Source of the DNA: Coprinopsis marcescibilis
Taxonomy: Eukaryota; Basidiomycota; Agaricomycetes; Agaricales; Psathyrellaceae
Length of the DNA: 64,000 bases
NCBI GenBank assembly: GCA_004369085.1
Contig: ML210204.1
Span: forward strand, 1 to 64,000
Direction: 5' to 3'
This document shows, one piece after another, positions 46,263 through 57,291 of the stretch (the stretch's first letter is position 1; the number at the start of each line of letters is the position of its first letter). The notes under the pieces are model-generated. The model saw only the letters and a list, made by a program, of their open reading frames with translations. It made no database searches and was not told the DNA's origin. A program made the position numbers and the translations under genes.

Positions 46263-49200
46263 ATGCCTCGAAGCCCCAACGCCGAAGCCTTTATTTCCCA
46301 AATCTTGAATCTCGATCGCCGACCCGGAGCCTCTCTGGACGATGTCCTCAAGCCCTCTATCGAGGATGAAGCTGAACTGCGTCGATACTTTGCCACTGAT
46401 CGCGGACACGCTCGCCTTTCGGATCCCTATGTCGGTCTCGTCGATGTCTTCGATGCCCCGGAGGAAATCAGGAAGATCAGGGCGCGTGTCGTCAATGATG
46501 ACGAGGACCTTACCGCGAAATATGTGATGCCACTGACCGATCGAAACAGAAGGCCTAACAGCTCCCCCGCTATGGTTGCGGATATTGACGAATTCAAGAA
46601 AAATTGGGCCGTGTTTACTGAAGGGTCTCTATCCCAGCTGGTCGACTGGAACAACGTGATCGCTGCTGGTGGATCTGTTCTTGCTTGCTTGACACCATTG
46701 TCCGGAGAGGATAACGAATCCAAGCGAGCCATCCGCAAACATTATCACAGTGTCGCTTATCCGACCTCGGATGTTGACCTCTTCTTGTGGGGCTTGAATG
46801 CTGAGCAGGTGTGTTTCCTCTGTTATTGGCAGTGGATGAAGCAGGCTCATCACGTTCGTTACTATAGGCCGAAGTCAAGATTCAAAGCATCTACAAAGCC
46901 GTTCGCGACTCGGTCCCTTGGGATGTTACTTGCATTCGAACTAATCACACTGTCTCTATCCACTGTAAGGCTGTCAGCGTTACGTTTTGGATCCTTTTTC
47001 TCACCCTTCCTTTCGCAAGCTCAATACCCATATCGTTCTGTTCAAATCATTCTTCGTTTATATCTATCTCCAGCGGAAATTCTCGCTGGATTCGATGTCG
47101 ATGCACCATGTTTTGCATACGACGGTGAGTGTTTTATTCTTTTCCTACAATCATACATCTTAATTCAGTAAAATTCGAAAGGTACCAAGATCTGGGGCAA
47201 TCCTCGTGCTATTGTTGCAATGATGCGGCAGTGCAACACTGTGGATATGACCAGGCGTTCTCCGTCCTATGAAGTCCGCCTTGCCAAGTACGCACGACGT
47301 GGGTTTGAAGTATATGTTCCGGACCTCGCCCGCGAGAAAGTAGATCCTACCGTACGTCACCACCCCTTTTCCCTTCCTTGCACTCTCGAACTCGAACGTC
47401 ATCTTACATCCTTCCAGATCTACGAACGCTCGATTGTGAAGATGCAAGGCCTTGCTCGACTTTTGGTTTTAGAGAAATTGCAGGACGGGGATGCACGTTA
47501 CACGTTCCTTGATTCTCGACGTCAACTCAGAGGTCGGCCAAATGCTTTGACTCGCTATCAACGTAAGAAGAGAAAGTACAAGGGAGACCTCAAGCAGGAA
47601 ACAGCAATCGGGGGACTGGAGATGAACGATTATGACGTGGCATCGCTTCACATACCCTATGGTCCCGGCTGGGATGCTCGAAGGATTGATAAATTGGTTT
47701 ATCAAACGGTAAGCGTGCAGTAACTATGGATACTTGACCAGCTCTGATCATAGCATATAGGACTTGGGAATGAATTGTAGGAGTCTCAAATTTCGAGACA
47801 GTATGCGTTTTTCTAATATCATCATCAGCTACATTCAATCCAAAGAACAAGAATAGGCGACTACATCGTCATCCGGCCTTCTTTGGTACCATGGAGGAAT
47901 GCATCAAAGATTGCTGCGGGGTGAGTATCTACTCTTGTTGCCCTCTGTAGTGTTGCTGACGAACCTGGTCTTTGCTAAGAGCTGCCCAAAGCCAATTGAC
48001 GACGATGAAAAGGAGTTGCAGGCGAAGGAAACAGAGATATACATCACAGGGCGCATCCAGTTGGTATTCCCAATTTGATATATCACGAGCAACGCTGATT
48101 AACATTAACTTCTCAGATTCATGGAGGAAAATCCTGGCCGACAGAGCATGACTGGAAGTTTCAAACCAATTGACACCGGCGAATGGAGTGAGCAAGTATA
48201 CGTCAAGGAACAAGATCACTTCTTTGCTGCTATTGCCTCTGATGATCTTGAGGCCGTCAAACAACATCTCCAGAGCGATACTCTCAACCTCAACAACCGA
48301 GACCATGTCGGGCGGACCTGTCTACACGTCGCAATCTTCGCAAACTCTCCCACCATCGCTTGCGAGCTCATCGATGCAGGGGTCCGCATTTCCGCACGCC
48401 TTCCAGATGGTCGATCTGCACTACATCTTGCAGCCAGATTTGACCAGATATCTGTCGTCAGAAAGTTGTTGGAGCGCAATGTCATCAACAAGAAGCAACA
48501 AAGTGCACCTGTTGAGGCGAACAATCCATTCGATGATAAAGAAGCTGTTACAGATCGACCATCCTCGGCAGATGATTGGAGCTCCGACGAGAATGACGGG
48601 AGAGCGGTCACTGATAAAATGGAAGATGACGATGACGATGACGATGAAGCCGATGACGAGGACGAGGGCGAAGACAGCAAACCCGACTCAAAGAAGAAAG
48701 TCGTGGTAGAATCTGCAACCAATGCTGGGGACCTGCCGGAAGATGAAGACGATGCACCCGACGTATTCGATATCGACGATTGCGATTGGGATTTTGGTTT
48801 TACGCCTCTTGCATATGCAGTACTTTTCGCCTCCTCCACCATGGTTGACACCTTCATCAACCTCGGGGCGTGTGCTACGAAGCCTACTACTATCAACCAT
48901 CACCAAACCACACAACTCCACCCCTTGTCACTGACAATTCTCAGAGAGGACGAGGATGAAGCATGCCGTGTCGCAAGAAGCCTGATTACTGGCGGAGCTA
49001 GCTCTACCACTGCTGACACTGCACTTGTTACCATCTTCCACCGCATTGTCAGCGGAAAGAAGCCTAAACTGCTTAACACTATCCTCAGCGCAGATTCAGA
49101 TGCATCAACAGTACTCGACTTCCCATCCATTCACTGGTCCGACGTTACGTTCCCCATCTTGAGTGCCATTGTCAACAGGGACTACTCTACGCTTGCTGTC

Positions 49201-52200
49201 CTGTTGGCTCACGGAGTCAAAACTACGTTTGTCGAAGAGGATATCACTCGTGCTCGTGACGCTGCGTGCGTACCCCTTCATTTTTTTGATCAACGTTCAT
49301 ACCCTGATAACACGGTCCAGAGACCCAAAAACTCGCATGAACCTCTTCCGCTACGGTGTCACAGACTACGTTAGCCAATGCTACATGCCTTTGGAGTCAG
49401 CGATTGCTCAAGAGGACGACGTCGTGCAACTATTGGTTGCTTTCTGTGCATCCGTCAACCTCCCTATCAAATCAGCCGTCCGATCCTATGCTAGCGCAAA
49501 CGACCGCGCGACACTCTGGGACTGGCTAGCTGATGCTGTTGACCGTATCGACGACTTGATCGCACAAGCAGATACTATTGTCGTTGGATCGAGTCCAGAA
49601 TCGCTTGATGTCGACTTGACCGGCTGGAAGCAACACCTTGCGAAACTCAAATTAGAAGACTCGTTCCAAACACCTACTTCAATTTACCTTGAACGACATA
49701 AACAACAATCCCAAGAACAGAAACTGATGTCTCTTCAGCGATTCAAGGAATATCTTGCAGGCACACATGCGCTATTCCAAACGCAATCCGCCAAGGGATG
49801 GAGCGAAATGTTCCCAGATCTGGAAACCACCATCGTCGCCACGTCTGGTGGCCGCACAGCGAAGGCACTCCGGCCTGCAGCTACTGCTACCGCCACTACC
49901 TATGATCAAACGGCCCCAAAATACAGGGAAATCCCTTCTGGTTACGGAAGCGCAATCCCTGTCGCTGCCCACCTGAACGAAGCATATGACCAGCTGTTTG
50001 AAGCTTGTTTCTCTGGGAAAACAGACAAGATAAAGGAGTTATGCCTTCCTGCGAAAGATGGCACACAGGACGAGTCGAAAAGACTGCTCAAGATTTGTGT
50101 CCAGATCGCCTTGGATAACAACGAATACAACAGGACTGGTTTGTCGTCTGATCCTTCTGCACCCCCATCATCATCAATTGATCCTTGCTGCTCCTAGGCT
50201 GGACCCCACTATACGCAGCTTGCGAAGGACGCCAGTGGACAACTGCAAAGCTCATTGTCGCAATTGCAGCTTCACAATACACCCCTTCCGACAAGGACAA
50301 GGAGGTCCACTTCTCCACCTCTGGGGTCAATCTCGGTGAGCTATTCATAGAACTATCACCTCGTCCGTTACTCAACGTTGATAGATGATGACTCTGACGA
50401 CGAGGGGTCTTATGACTCTGACGATTCAGAATCCACAGTCGACAACCATAAACACGAAGAAAAGTTCATCGACATCTCCAAGATGTCATCGGTTGTACAA
50501 AGCGATGTTCATCCCCGGACGTTGATCACTGCGACTTTGAGCTGGCTCAAATCGACGGAGAGCAAGAATACCACAATGCAATACACGAGTTTGCTGGGCA
50601 AGGCTGTTATGAAAGAAGACCTTGAAGCATTCATCAATATCTCCGCGCTGTATCGAACCCTTTCAGAACCTGTTGACATGGGAGCTCAACTCTTTCAACT
50701 GGTCGTTTCGCAAGATAACCCGGAAATTCTACACGAATGTATTCGCCGAACGGGGTATGGCTTGGACTTTGATGCAGCAAAGAAAGCGACGGAACATCTG
50801 CCTCCTATCGTCAACGACCAGAATCGCGTCTATCTTGGGCTCGATGTGCACGGGAAGAAGCGCGGCGACTTGGCGAAAAAGAACGACCCCAACGCCACCA
50901 GTGCCTCCGAAAAACAGACTGAGCCGCTGGTCTGGCATGCGGCGGGTGTCGGCTCGAAAAAGATAATGGAATATCTTTCCGGGGCCAAACCGTTGGCTGC
51001 ATTCAGGTATTATGCAACCCACTACAGCGATTCGCGGGCAGAGCAGCTCCGAAGAGTGGCTGATCTGGAACAAGTTTTGCCAGCCTGGCTTGGATGGTCC
51101 AGCAACGCGCTTGGGGACTCTCCGTTGACGGCTGCTGTCAGAGGTAACAATATCGAGATGATCAAGCTTCTCTTCGCCAATAACCCCCGTTGCCTCAAGT
51201 TGTCCCTCGAGCAAAAGTAAGTGGCCCTCCCTACCGGATATTACGCTCGCTTTAACTTTGCTCTAATAACCTATTTATAGGATCAAATTCGGTGGCCAGA
51301 ACATATTTATGGTTGCCGTGATGAACGGTTGCAACTCGGCGGTACTTGACTTTTTGCTTGCGAGGGGTGTCTCCCCTGTGGAGCGCGACAAAAACAAGAG
51401 GTATAATGAAGCTTCAACACGTAGTGGCTCCATCGCTAATCAAGTGTATGCTTTCTCGTAAACAGATGGAACGTATACCATTATGCTTGTCACGGAAATT
51501 ACCCAGAAACGGTGGAATACCTGCTGAAGAAGCTACCTCGAGATGTCACCGAAGAGCTCTTGATGCAGACTTCCAAGGTCAACCTCAACACGGTGAGTAC
51601 CAGTTATTGAATCGTTCACATCATTTCTTAACAGTAAAATCAGCCCCTTCATACCGCGACTGCAGTTGGTGCATATCAGGTTGTCAAGAAACTAGTCCAG
51701 TTCGACTCAAATTTTACACTTGTTCGCAACATCGACGGGCAAACACCTCTTCACATCGCCTGTAACAAAGGATTCGCAGAAACCGTCAAGGTATTGCTAG
51801 AATCCGGGGCCTCGCAGCACGCTGGACTCTATATGGAAGACGGTGTCGGCCAAACCCCTGTCGAATCCCTTTGGTTGAAACGGCTCTCGGAGGTTCTGAG
51901 CTCGCAACAGACGGGAAGTTATTTCCGATACAACAGGAAGCCCAGCACACTCGATCTACGCCGCATCCCTACGCAAAACCATACGGTTCATATGGTTCGC
52001 GTTAATATCGAACACTTGGAAAAGGATATTCCTCGTTTGCAAGAGATCGTGGATATACTGGTAGCGGAAGGAACCCCATCAAACCCAGGAGAGTTTGCAC
52101 TCAAGCTCGCTTCGTTTATCGAGACTTTGAAGCGTACTCTTGCTACCTTGAAAGCGGACGAAAGCAAGGTCACGGAGGCAAGCGCCCCTCCTGCCCCGCA

Positions 52201-52483
52201 GTTGGTCTCCAGGGCCAAGAAGGGCTCATCCGACAGTTCTGGCTTCGAGAGAACAGGGAAGGTTGTCCTAGAGTTTGGCGGTGCTGTGAACCTGCCCGGT
52301 CAACGGGATCTTGTCAAGCTATTCGACGTTCAGGCTTCAGTCAAGGCGAACCTGGACCGGGTCTTCAACTCCAGAAACACTGATGACGAGGACTCGGACG
52401 CGGAGGAAGATGAAGACTTGAAGACCTGGCAACAAGGGAACATATACCTGGCCATCCTCAAAGAATATCCTCAGGAGGACTGA
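46263..52483 (+). CDS. Large ankyrin-repeat protein with possible nucleotidyltransferase-like N-terminal domain
   Basis: Fifteen exons (46263-46808, 46868-46964, 47020-47124, 47182-47351, 47418-47708, 47761-47800, 47857-47920, 47982-48059, 48117-49265, 49321-50138, 50198-50335, 50385-51216, 51281-51400, 51466-51592, 51644-52483) give 1,804 residues. The N-terminal part contains AAGGSVLACL (134-143) and, about 30 residues on, SDVDLFLWG, the GGS...DxD pattern of polymerase-beta-like nucleotidyltransferases. TCIRTNHTVSI and FDVDAPCFAYDG follow. Ankyrin repeats come in two groups: GRTCLHVAIFA and GRSALHLAARF, then GWTPLYAACEG, GDSPLTAAVRG, NVYHYACHGN, PLHTATAV and GQTPLHIACNKG. An acidic run (DDDDDDDEADDEDEGED) separates early repeats. 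Ankyrin arrays mediate protein contacts. The catalytic idea is inference from a short pattern. Confidence 0.75.
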
Positions 52484-53023
52484 TATCCGGGGAGAAGTTG
52501 TAACCTTTAATATTTGTAACTGCTTCACACTGTGTGAACAATAGGCGTGGCTAGTAGTCATGTGCCTGTGATTCGATTTCGACCAGTATAACACAGAATT
52601 ACAATAATTTGCTGCGCTTAGTGCTTTAAACTTAACAGAAATTGATTCTCTGGAGCTCTCGACGTGTTCATTCCGGGGATGTCACTGCGAGGGGGTCAAA
52701 TAGGGGCTCGGTCCGGGATTCTTCCGCCACCCCCGCTTGCTTCGGAGTAAGGTGCCGTTCAAATTGGGTTTTGAAATTCTCGTTCCCTTTGCCACCACGA
52801 TTCTCGAGATCGTATATCTGTCGATTTCTGGGTCTACTCTCTATCCTTCTGGGGTCTTGGACGAGGTCAGGCCACTGGCTTAACTCTTCAGCTTTCCATC
52901 CTACTTTTTTGGGTGGAAATCGCGCTTTAAACTTGGGGGCACGCCCATACACCTTTATACTAATAGGCTGCTTTCTGTGCTTCAACTTGCTTCATACTCG
53001 ACTACTGAGGGAAAGGCGACGTG

Positions 53024-55019
53024 ATGCGTCTCAGGATCCAAACTTGTGCTCCGTCATCGAGCCCGACTCCAGCTTTCAGCTTACCGGCTGTAAAGATCTG
53101 GTATGCGGTCCCCGTACCTCCACCAGGTCCCGAACTCCTCACTTATCAACCGGAGACGACATGCTCGACAACTCAGCGACCAGTACGGACTATCAAGGAT
53201 CTGAAGCACGCGTTGTGCTGCTCTATACCCGCTTTCGACAAACTGAAGCTCGAATCGTCGCGATTGACGCTGTGGTTGGACGGTTTTGAGCTGTTGGATG
53301 ACGGAGTGATCGGAGGATTGGGGGGAGAAGGCTTGTTAAGGGATGGAGATTTGGTCGTTGTTGGATACAGGTCCGACTCGGAACTCGTTACCAGTCGTCA
53401 CGGAATGGAGGAGGTCGGCAGCAGGAGAAAGGGAGTCAAGCGGAAGAGGTCGAGGTCGAAACTCGATGTGAAGAAGCCTGCCACGAAGGGCGAGAAGAAG
53501 AGACGGAAGATGTTGGATGAGGACATAGATATGGACTCAGATTCTGGATCCGCATCTGATTCGTCTCGGTCGAGCTCAAGTTCGTCGTCGTCGAGTTCAA
53601 GTTCGAGCTCGAGTTCGTCCTCCTCGACATCATCGTCATCATCTACTTCGACCTCGTCCAGCTCAGGATCATCATCATCATCTTCTTCTTCGAGGTCCTC
53701 AAGCGCACCTATTCTCGAACCAATCCGAAAAACAAACGCGGCTGCAAAGGCAAAACCAACCTCGTCCACAGCTACACTACCTCAAGGGAAGCCGAAACCA
53801 TCTTCCCCATCGACGACCTCGAAAACTGCCAAGAATGTCCCACCAGGGAAGGGCAAAAGCACTACGCATTCGCGGAATGAGCGTAGGCGGCGGAAGAAGC
53901 TCGCCGAAAAGATCACAGCCAGCGGCGGTATTACGACCATAGCGGATTCCAATATCGTCCCTGAAGGCAAACCTCCTCCTTCGAAACGCTCTGACAGCAC
54001 AATAGAGTACCAAACTGTTGGCGAATCTATCGCAGCAGCTGTTGGTGCCTCTGCAGATCAGGATGGGCATGGAGAGGGGGGTGGATCACAGCGAATTATC
54101 ATGGCGTCGTTGCGGAACAAAAACAAACGGAAGGGGTTCTTCAAGCAGCTCCTGTCAGACAGGGCCAATGGAACTTCGCCGTTGGGTCGGAAGATCAAAT
54201 TTGGGGGTGCTGCCGACGAGACGGAGGAGAACCAGGAGGAGGAGGAGGAGGAGGCAGGTTCGGCAGTGGTACCGCCTATCGCTGCCACGACTGGCACCGG
54301 TGCCCAACTACCTCGCCTCATACCTCCATCTGAGCTCCAGGAGCAGGGCCTCCTGCCTTCGAATATCATTGTGACAAGCATTGATGTTGAGGAAGGGTCT
54401 TGGGGTGATAAAAAGCCCAAGGGGAAGAAGCGGAAGAAAGCCAAGTCCTCGATTCAGCAACGAGACGATGGCTACAAGATCTACGACGACTTGGACGCGG
54501 AGGATGGCCAATTCATGGGTGCGGATGACCAAAACATTCAATTGGTATACGACGACGACAACGGAGAAGCTAGAAGGTTCAACGAACACGACGGATCGTT
54601 TCACTGGCAGAAAGCGGAGAACGAATGGGATAACCTTCCGGTTGTCTCTGACAAGGATCAAGTCAGGGTCGGTGCGATCGTTGGGTGGAAGGTACACATT
54701 TCTCAAAATCTCAGATTAGATTCTGCTGACAAGCCATCTACATCTTGGTGTACAGGCTCTTGGACTAAATCCAAGTACGTTCTCTCCGGAGATGATGCTC
54801 AACATCGCTCGCATCGTTGCCTTGGAAAATGACAGCGGCGTAACCGTCAGGCCTATCGAGCGGCCAACAAGGGACAACGAGGATGAGGGTAGAGGAAGCA
54901 TCGCGGCGGCATTTGGAATTGGATCAGCAGGCGATGATGAAACCGAGGACATGCTGGAACCTTGGGAGGGCATCGTCGGTAGCTGGAAGGTTGTTCTGGA
55001 CGCCCCGCAGTCGCAGTAG
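53024..55019 (+). CDS. Coilin-like nuclear body protein
   Basis: Exons 53024-54691 and 54756-55019 give 643 residues. The N-terminus (MRLRIQT, KIWYAVPV, TIKDLKHALCCSIP, LTLWLDGFELLDD, LLRDGDLVVV) matches the ubiquitin-like coilin N-terminal domain that drives self-association. Next come basic, lysine-rich clusters and an extreme serine tract near residues 185-230, comparable with the basic and Ser-rich middle of coilin. The C-terminus (VGAIVGWK, then ALGLNPSTFSPEMMLNIARIVALE) resembles the coilin atypical Tudor domain. Coilin organises Cajal bodies and snRNP maturation. Yeasts commonly used as models lack it, so a basidiomycete copy is notable. The domain order is seen; the function is inferred. 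Confidence 0.72.
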
Positions 55020-56499
55020 CTCATGATATTTTGCAATTTGTTCTGAACCTAGCGAAACATCGCCTGGACGTGGGAGCAGGGTATTGGGGTCTTTTGTTTT
55101 GAAATGACAAACTCTGGGTCTGCATTTTGCAATCGGGGGGTGCATCTAGTATGTAAATAATTAGTACATTTTATTACTACTATGTCATATTCATGTGTTT
55201 CACGGGGGGTTTAGTCTTGTGTTTTGGGGACCTGCCAAAAATGAGGGCTGCATTGTTGATAAAATGTGATTATGATAAATAAAATTGATTTGGGTCTGAT
55301 GCTCATTGGTGGAAAGCTCCGTCCATCAAGCGACTTAACCCCCTCCAATCGCGATTTGTGCGCGATCGAAATATTCAAACTCGGCAATCGGTCGCAAATC
55401 AGTTTTTCAGCTCAGCGACTCGGATACATGTGGTCAGAATCTCGATTCAGCAATCTCCACCGGTTGCACCTGGATCGCGCGGCTCATTACAGCCGAAGCG
55501 ATTCGCGTTGCCGAATCTTAGGCGCTTAACTCGTTGCTGACATCTTTATCTCGCACAAACACTGAGGTTTTTTGCGATATGTGTCAATGGTCCTTCAAGT
55601 GAGTACGCATAACACTTTTTACCAAGGACAGCTAACTTATTTACCTCGTGTTAAGGGTTCTTTAAAGCTTATGCCAAAAATGGAATGTGGGCATTATACA
55701 TTGCATTCTCCTTTCTGATTCTAGTTCGCAATTTTGACATATTCAGCAGGTACAGCTCTGAATCGACCCTGGATCATATTTATTCCGATAGCGTATATGA
55801 CCTGGTACGTATTAAACACCCTCTGAATCGACCCTGATTTATATTTATTCCAATAGCATATATGACCTGGTACGTATTAAACACCCTAGAAATGTCACTA
55901 GAACATTCCCAATTACGTCTAGAATCTAGATGCCCCTACATAGAAGCCAATTTGTTGTTGATGAAAAGGTTTCTTTCGTTTTCCGTTTTGGCCCGAGGCG
56001 GCCGGCAAAGCCTCATGCCCAACTCGTGCCCCCCTTAACCTGAATTTAGAGTTCAATGCTCTTATCTAATAATTTAACTAATCAAATTCGGGCCAGAATC
56101 TCAAAAAATATGACATGTAACATTTCAGCTAAATTCTATCTTCCCGTCCTGTTTGTGCCCTTTGCGACAGCTGGAACACACGCGTTAAGAGCTTCAAATC
56201 GATCTAATTTTTATGCAGTAATCCTTACATTTGGCCAGGCTAAAGGCCAGTTTATTAGTAGAGAAGTGACATGAACAAAGTTTAACTTGACAGGTTTCAC
56301 ACGCCGCAGATATTTTTAGCGCCCGTACTTGGAAGAAGCCCGGGGCTGCCAGGGGAGCTCGGCTCAGGTCCCGCCAAGAGCAAAAAACTCGTAATGGTGG
56401 ACCTACTCCCGCTGCCCCAGCTCACCTATAAATCTCGAAATCCCCAATGATGCTCTATCACTCGGAAACCCGCATTTCCCCCTCAATCCACCTGGCACC
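55020..56499. other. AT-rich intergenic region
   Basis: About 1.5 kb between coilin and family member E. It holds a tandem duplication (55756-55886) and no gene that can be supported. TATAAAT at about 56428-56434 lies some 70 bp before member E and may be its TATA box. Confidence 0.55.
55756..55886 (+). repeat. Tandem duplication, two units of about 65 bp
   Basis: Unit 1 (55756-55820) and unit 2 (55821-55886) both run from ctctgaatcgaccctg through atatttattcc, atagc and tatatgacctggtacg to ttaaacaccct. Only a few substitutions and one small indel separate them, so the duplication is fairly recent. It is non-coding. Confidence 0.75.
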
Positions 56500-57141
56500 A
56501 TGCTCAAAAAAACCCAGCGAAAATTTACATATGGCGCTGACCCCAGAAAAACCTGGAGCTTCGTAGAGTACGTCGGCACTGCCATACCACCCGATATTAC
56601 CCCTGGTAACCCCGGCGACGTCTATGTCGTTGTTCAAAATGCGATCGACGACACCAACTTGTCCAACGCGATCAATTTCGTCTTTGTTGCGATTTATACA
56701 AAATCCACGGAATGCTGGGAGAAATGGGAGCATCCGAGACGCCCTCGCCACCCATTGCCACAGTTCCACGACAGGCTGCTGGGCATAACACCCCGACGGC
56801 CACAACCTATTTTTACGTGGCTCGACAGTCGAAAGTTTACGAGCCACCTAGGTGCCTGTGAGTTTCAAGTTGAGTACATTCATACTTCCAGCTGACCTTG
56901 TTTGTGCGGAACAGACAATTCGATTGACGACGAAGCTGAGAAGGTCATCGCCTGCCTCCAACCCGTTCATCAAACTCCAGCTACCCCAAAAAACCTCATA
57001 TACAAGACATTGACTGCCCGAAATTTCGAAAAAGACAAGGTCACCGGCGAAGGGGAACTCTGCCTTTTACCCGCCCCTTCAACGCTTTCAAACTTCAACC
57101 GTAGTGACCAAAACGCATCTACAATGTATAATATGCATTAA
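56500..57141 (+). CDS. Unrecognised small protein family, member E (dispersed copy)
   Basis: Exons 56500-56857 and 56915-57141 give 194 residues. The first exon is 358 nt, the same as in members A and D, and the intron (gtgagt...cag) again splits the Tyr codon after HLGA. Landmarks are KFTYG, GNPGDVYVVV, FVAIYTKSTECWEKW, RPRHPLPQFHDRLLGI and IFTWLDSRKFTSHLGA, then SIDDEAEKVIACLQ. The C-terminal exon differs most from the other members. It lies 40 kb from the cluster at the left of the window and is convergent with RFC1, whose stop is 150 bp away. There is no signal peptide or known domain. Function unknown. Confidence 0.75.
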
Positions 57142-57291
57142 AATGTATTCCGAATGTAAAACAATGCTACCCATGGGCCATAAATTCTCTAGAGAAGACG
57201 AATGAGCGTCCGAAAGGCGTGCTCGTCGGCACCTGCCATGACGATTCAAGACTCGTCGTGCCGAACCCTTCGACGGTCCAAGTTTTACAGG

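Noticed and set aside
48216..48896. Minus-strand frame of 226 codons rich in Ser
   Set aside because: Mirror of the acidic ankyrin-protein segment; Asp/Glu codons read as Ser-rich on the other strand.
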